The position numbers were made by a program, and so were the translations under genes. DNA of 64,000 nt from Leisingera sp. ANG-Vp (GTDB lineage: Bacteria > Pseudomonadota > Alphaproteobacteria > Rhodobacterales > Rhodobacteraceae), in assembly GCF_000813725.1 (NCBI RefSeq), contig NZ_JWLD01000002.1:186001-250000 (forward strand). Direction: 5' to 3'. This document shows, in pieces, positions 62,649-64,000 of this stretch. Below the pieces are notes generated by a model that saw nothing but the letters and a program-made list of their open reading frames with translations, made no database searches and was not told the origin of the DNA. Each line of letters begins with the position of its first letter. Position 1 is the first letter of the stretch.

Positions 62649-63512
62649 ATGACAGACACCGCGAAAATTCTCTTGGATCTGCTTGATTTGGAGGAACTGG
62701 ACAGCAACCTTTACCGAGGGTCCGGGTCGGGCGGAGAAACGCCAACTCGGATCTATGGCGGCCAGGTGATTGCGCAGGCATTGGCTGCGGCTTATGTTAC
62801 TGTTTCCGAAAAGTTATGCCACTCACTTCATGCGTATTTCATCCGTCCCGGTGATCCGTCACGGCCGGTGATTTACGAAGTTGATCCGGCGCGCGATGGC
62901 CGCAGTTTCACTACGCGCCGCGTTGTTGCCATGCAAAATGGCAAACAGATTTTGAACTTGGCTGCTTCTTTCCATGCTCCGGAGCCAGGCTGGGACCACC
63001 AGCATACTATGCCGGTTGTGCCGCCGCCGGACGGGCTTGAGCCGCGGCATGAGATCCTGTTGCGCAATGCCTTCCGGGTGGAGAGCGGCAAGCGCGGAGA
63101 GTTCATCCGGCCACGTCCGTTTGAAATCCGGGAGGTCGAGCCGCGCGACCCTCTGACGCCGGAAAAGACCAGTGATTTGAACAACATGTGGGTGCGAATG
63201 GAAGCTGCCAAAGGTGCGGGTCCTGAATTGCAGCATATTCTGATGGCTTATGTGTCCGACTTTGGTTTGCTTGGCTCATCCTTGCGGCCGCACGGGCTGA
63301 CGTTTCACAAACCTGGCGCGATGACGGCAAGTCTTGATCACGCAATGTGGTTTCATGGGCCGGTGCAATTTGAGAATTGGCATCTGTACACGATGGATGC
63401 GCCATTCACGGGCCATGGACGCGGTTTCAATCGCGGAGCCATCTATACAGAGGGCGGTAAACTCGTCGCCAGCGTGGCACAGGAAGGTTTATTACGCCCT
63501 TTAAGCACCTGA
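62649..63512 (+). CDS. tesB: Acyl-CoA thioesterase II
   Basis: ATG 62649 gives 287 residues, the normal TesB length. The double hot-dog fold is recognisable from YRGSGSGGETPTRIYGGQVI, YFIRPGDPSRPVIYEVD, SLDHAMWFHGPV with the catalytic Asp, and GRGFNRGAIYTEGGKLVASV followed by the Gln in AQEGLLRPL. It hydrolyses medium- and long-chain acyl-CoA. It stands alone between the hydrolase gene and nrdJ. Confidence 0.92.
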   Translation: MTDTAKILLDLLDLEELDSNLYRGSGSGGETPTRIYGGQVIAQALAAAYVTVSEKLCHSLHAYFIRPGDPSRPVIYEVDPARDGRSFTTRRVVAMQNGKQILNLAASFHAPEPGWDHQHTMPVVPPPDGLEPRHEILLRNAFRVESGKRGEFIRPRPFEIREVEPRDPLTPEKTSDLNNMWVRMEAAKGAGPELQHILMAYVSDFGLLGSSLRPHGLTFHKPGAMTASLDHAMWFHGPVQFENWHLYTMDAPFTGHGRGFNRGAIYTEGGKLVASVAQEGLLRPLST

Positions 63513-63833
63513 AAACGCTTCATCTTATTTTGCGTGTGTAAAGCCTCCGGTCTCTGCGCCATTATAAATAATAACATAATTCTGATTATAAGATCTGCGC
63601 TAATCAGGTCCAAGCGGTACCAAGGGAAAAGAAAAAGGCCTCCTCTGAGTTACAGAGGAAGCCAGTTATCACCGATCAGGCTCCTTCATTGACTGCCCGA
63701 GTGTATTCTTACCTGGGCCTTCTCAGTGTTCAGAACAGGCGCACCCGTTCCGGATGGTGTCAGAAGCTGTCAATCAAGCTTCTGGCTGCCGTCTGAACCG
63801 CCGTGAAAAATCCAGCGGCCCAGACGGTATTCT
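63513..63833 (-). other. Intergenic region holding the nrdJ terminator
   Basis: No gene is seen. On the minus strand GGCTTCCTCTG pairs with CAGAGGAGGCC (63653-63663 and 63637-63647) and is followed by tttttctttt, a good terminator about 170 bases after the nrdJ stop. The stretch 63563-63592 is AT-rich and could hold the 3' end of another transcript. Confidence 0.6.
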
Positions 63834-64000
63834 TCAGCTGCAGCCCGAGGTGCCGCCGCAGGTGTTGCACTTCATGCAAGTGCCATTGCGCACCAGCGTA
63901 TAGTTGCCGCATTCACCGCAGGCTTCACCCTCGTAGCCTTGCATTTTTGCCTTGGTGCGAGCGTCCATGCCGCTGTTGGGCTGCACAGTTGCCTCGCTGG
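63834..64000 (-). CDS. nrdJ: Vitamin B12-dependent (class II) ribonucleotide reductase, C-terminal end (start outside window)
   Basis: The minus-strand frame is open at the right edge and stops at 63834-63836. The visible end reads KMQGYEGEACGECGNYTLV and then NGTCMKCNTCGGTSGCS. The paired CxxC motifs form the C-terminal zinc/thiol tail that reduces the active-site disulfide in class II reductases. This ending is characteristic of Rhodobacteraceae NrdJ. The enzyme makes deoxyribonucleotides using adenosylcobalamin. Only about 55 residues are in view, and a terminator lies downstream. Confidence 0.88.
   Translation of the reverse strand, partial: SEATVQPNSGMDARTKAKMQGYEGEACGECGNYTLVRNGTCMKCNTCGGTSGCS

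Overview
This window is alphaproteobacterial chromosome, most likely a marine roseobacter (Rhodobacteraceae, close to Leisingera, Phaeobacter or Ruegeria). The evidence is the high GC content, the ornithine-lipid pair olsB-olsA, a ChpT-type phosphotransferase, the C-terminus of a B12-dependent ribonucleotide reductase, a pterin-binding corrinoid methyltransferase next to a MetF-like protein, a TAXI-type TRAP transporter, and ribosomal protein L21 with a helix-hairpin-helix extension.

Bases 1 to about 20569 are the right-hand part of an integrated tailed phage. The late genes run on the plus strand with overlapping stops and starts: head (DUF2213 protein, cement protein, major capsid), connector and neck, MuF-like minor head protein, tail terminator, tail tube, a tail-assembly chaperone pair with a -1 slippery site, a 1425-residue tape measure, a short tail-tip region, a lysis cassette (holin, endolysin, second small membrane protein), two last structural proteins and a terminator. 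Beyond the terminator lies AT-richer cargo: a 1032-residue secreted RTX protein whose N-terminus looks like a clan GH-A glycosidase. About 1 kb of apparently non-coding DNA follows. The element ends in a 57-bp copy of the 3' end of a tRNA-Leu(CAA), taken here as the distal attachment site. The intact tRNA, the integrase, repressor, terminase and portal would lie to the left of the window.

From 20570 to 64000 the DNA is ordinary host chromosome: an mtnA-class II aldolase-M19 peptidase operon (minus) with a divergent RND efflux pair; a TAXI-TRAP transporter with a UspA partner; an AttEFGH/LolCDE-like ABC cluster; an ion channel, cardiolipin synthase and YihY protein; rlmE and ppx/gppA; a one-carbon operon; a sulfotransferase-like gene and an acyl-CoA dehydrogenase-like gene; tRNA-Ser(CGA); rplU-rpmA-GNAT-obgE-proB-proA; chpT; olsBA; rpsB-tsf; a translationally coupled aroQ-luxR pair; a serine hydrolase, tesB and the 3' end of nrdJ.

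The most interesting observations are the prophage-borne RTX glycosidase with a nested 81-residue repeat, CtrA-box-like sites on both sides of it, a probable CTG-initiated phage gene, the tail-chaperone frameshift, an RBS-masking hairpin before a small gene, a structured leader before the one-carbon operon, and a 20-bp inverted repeat upstream of aroQ-luxR. All functions are inferred from reading the sequence; no database search was possible.
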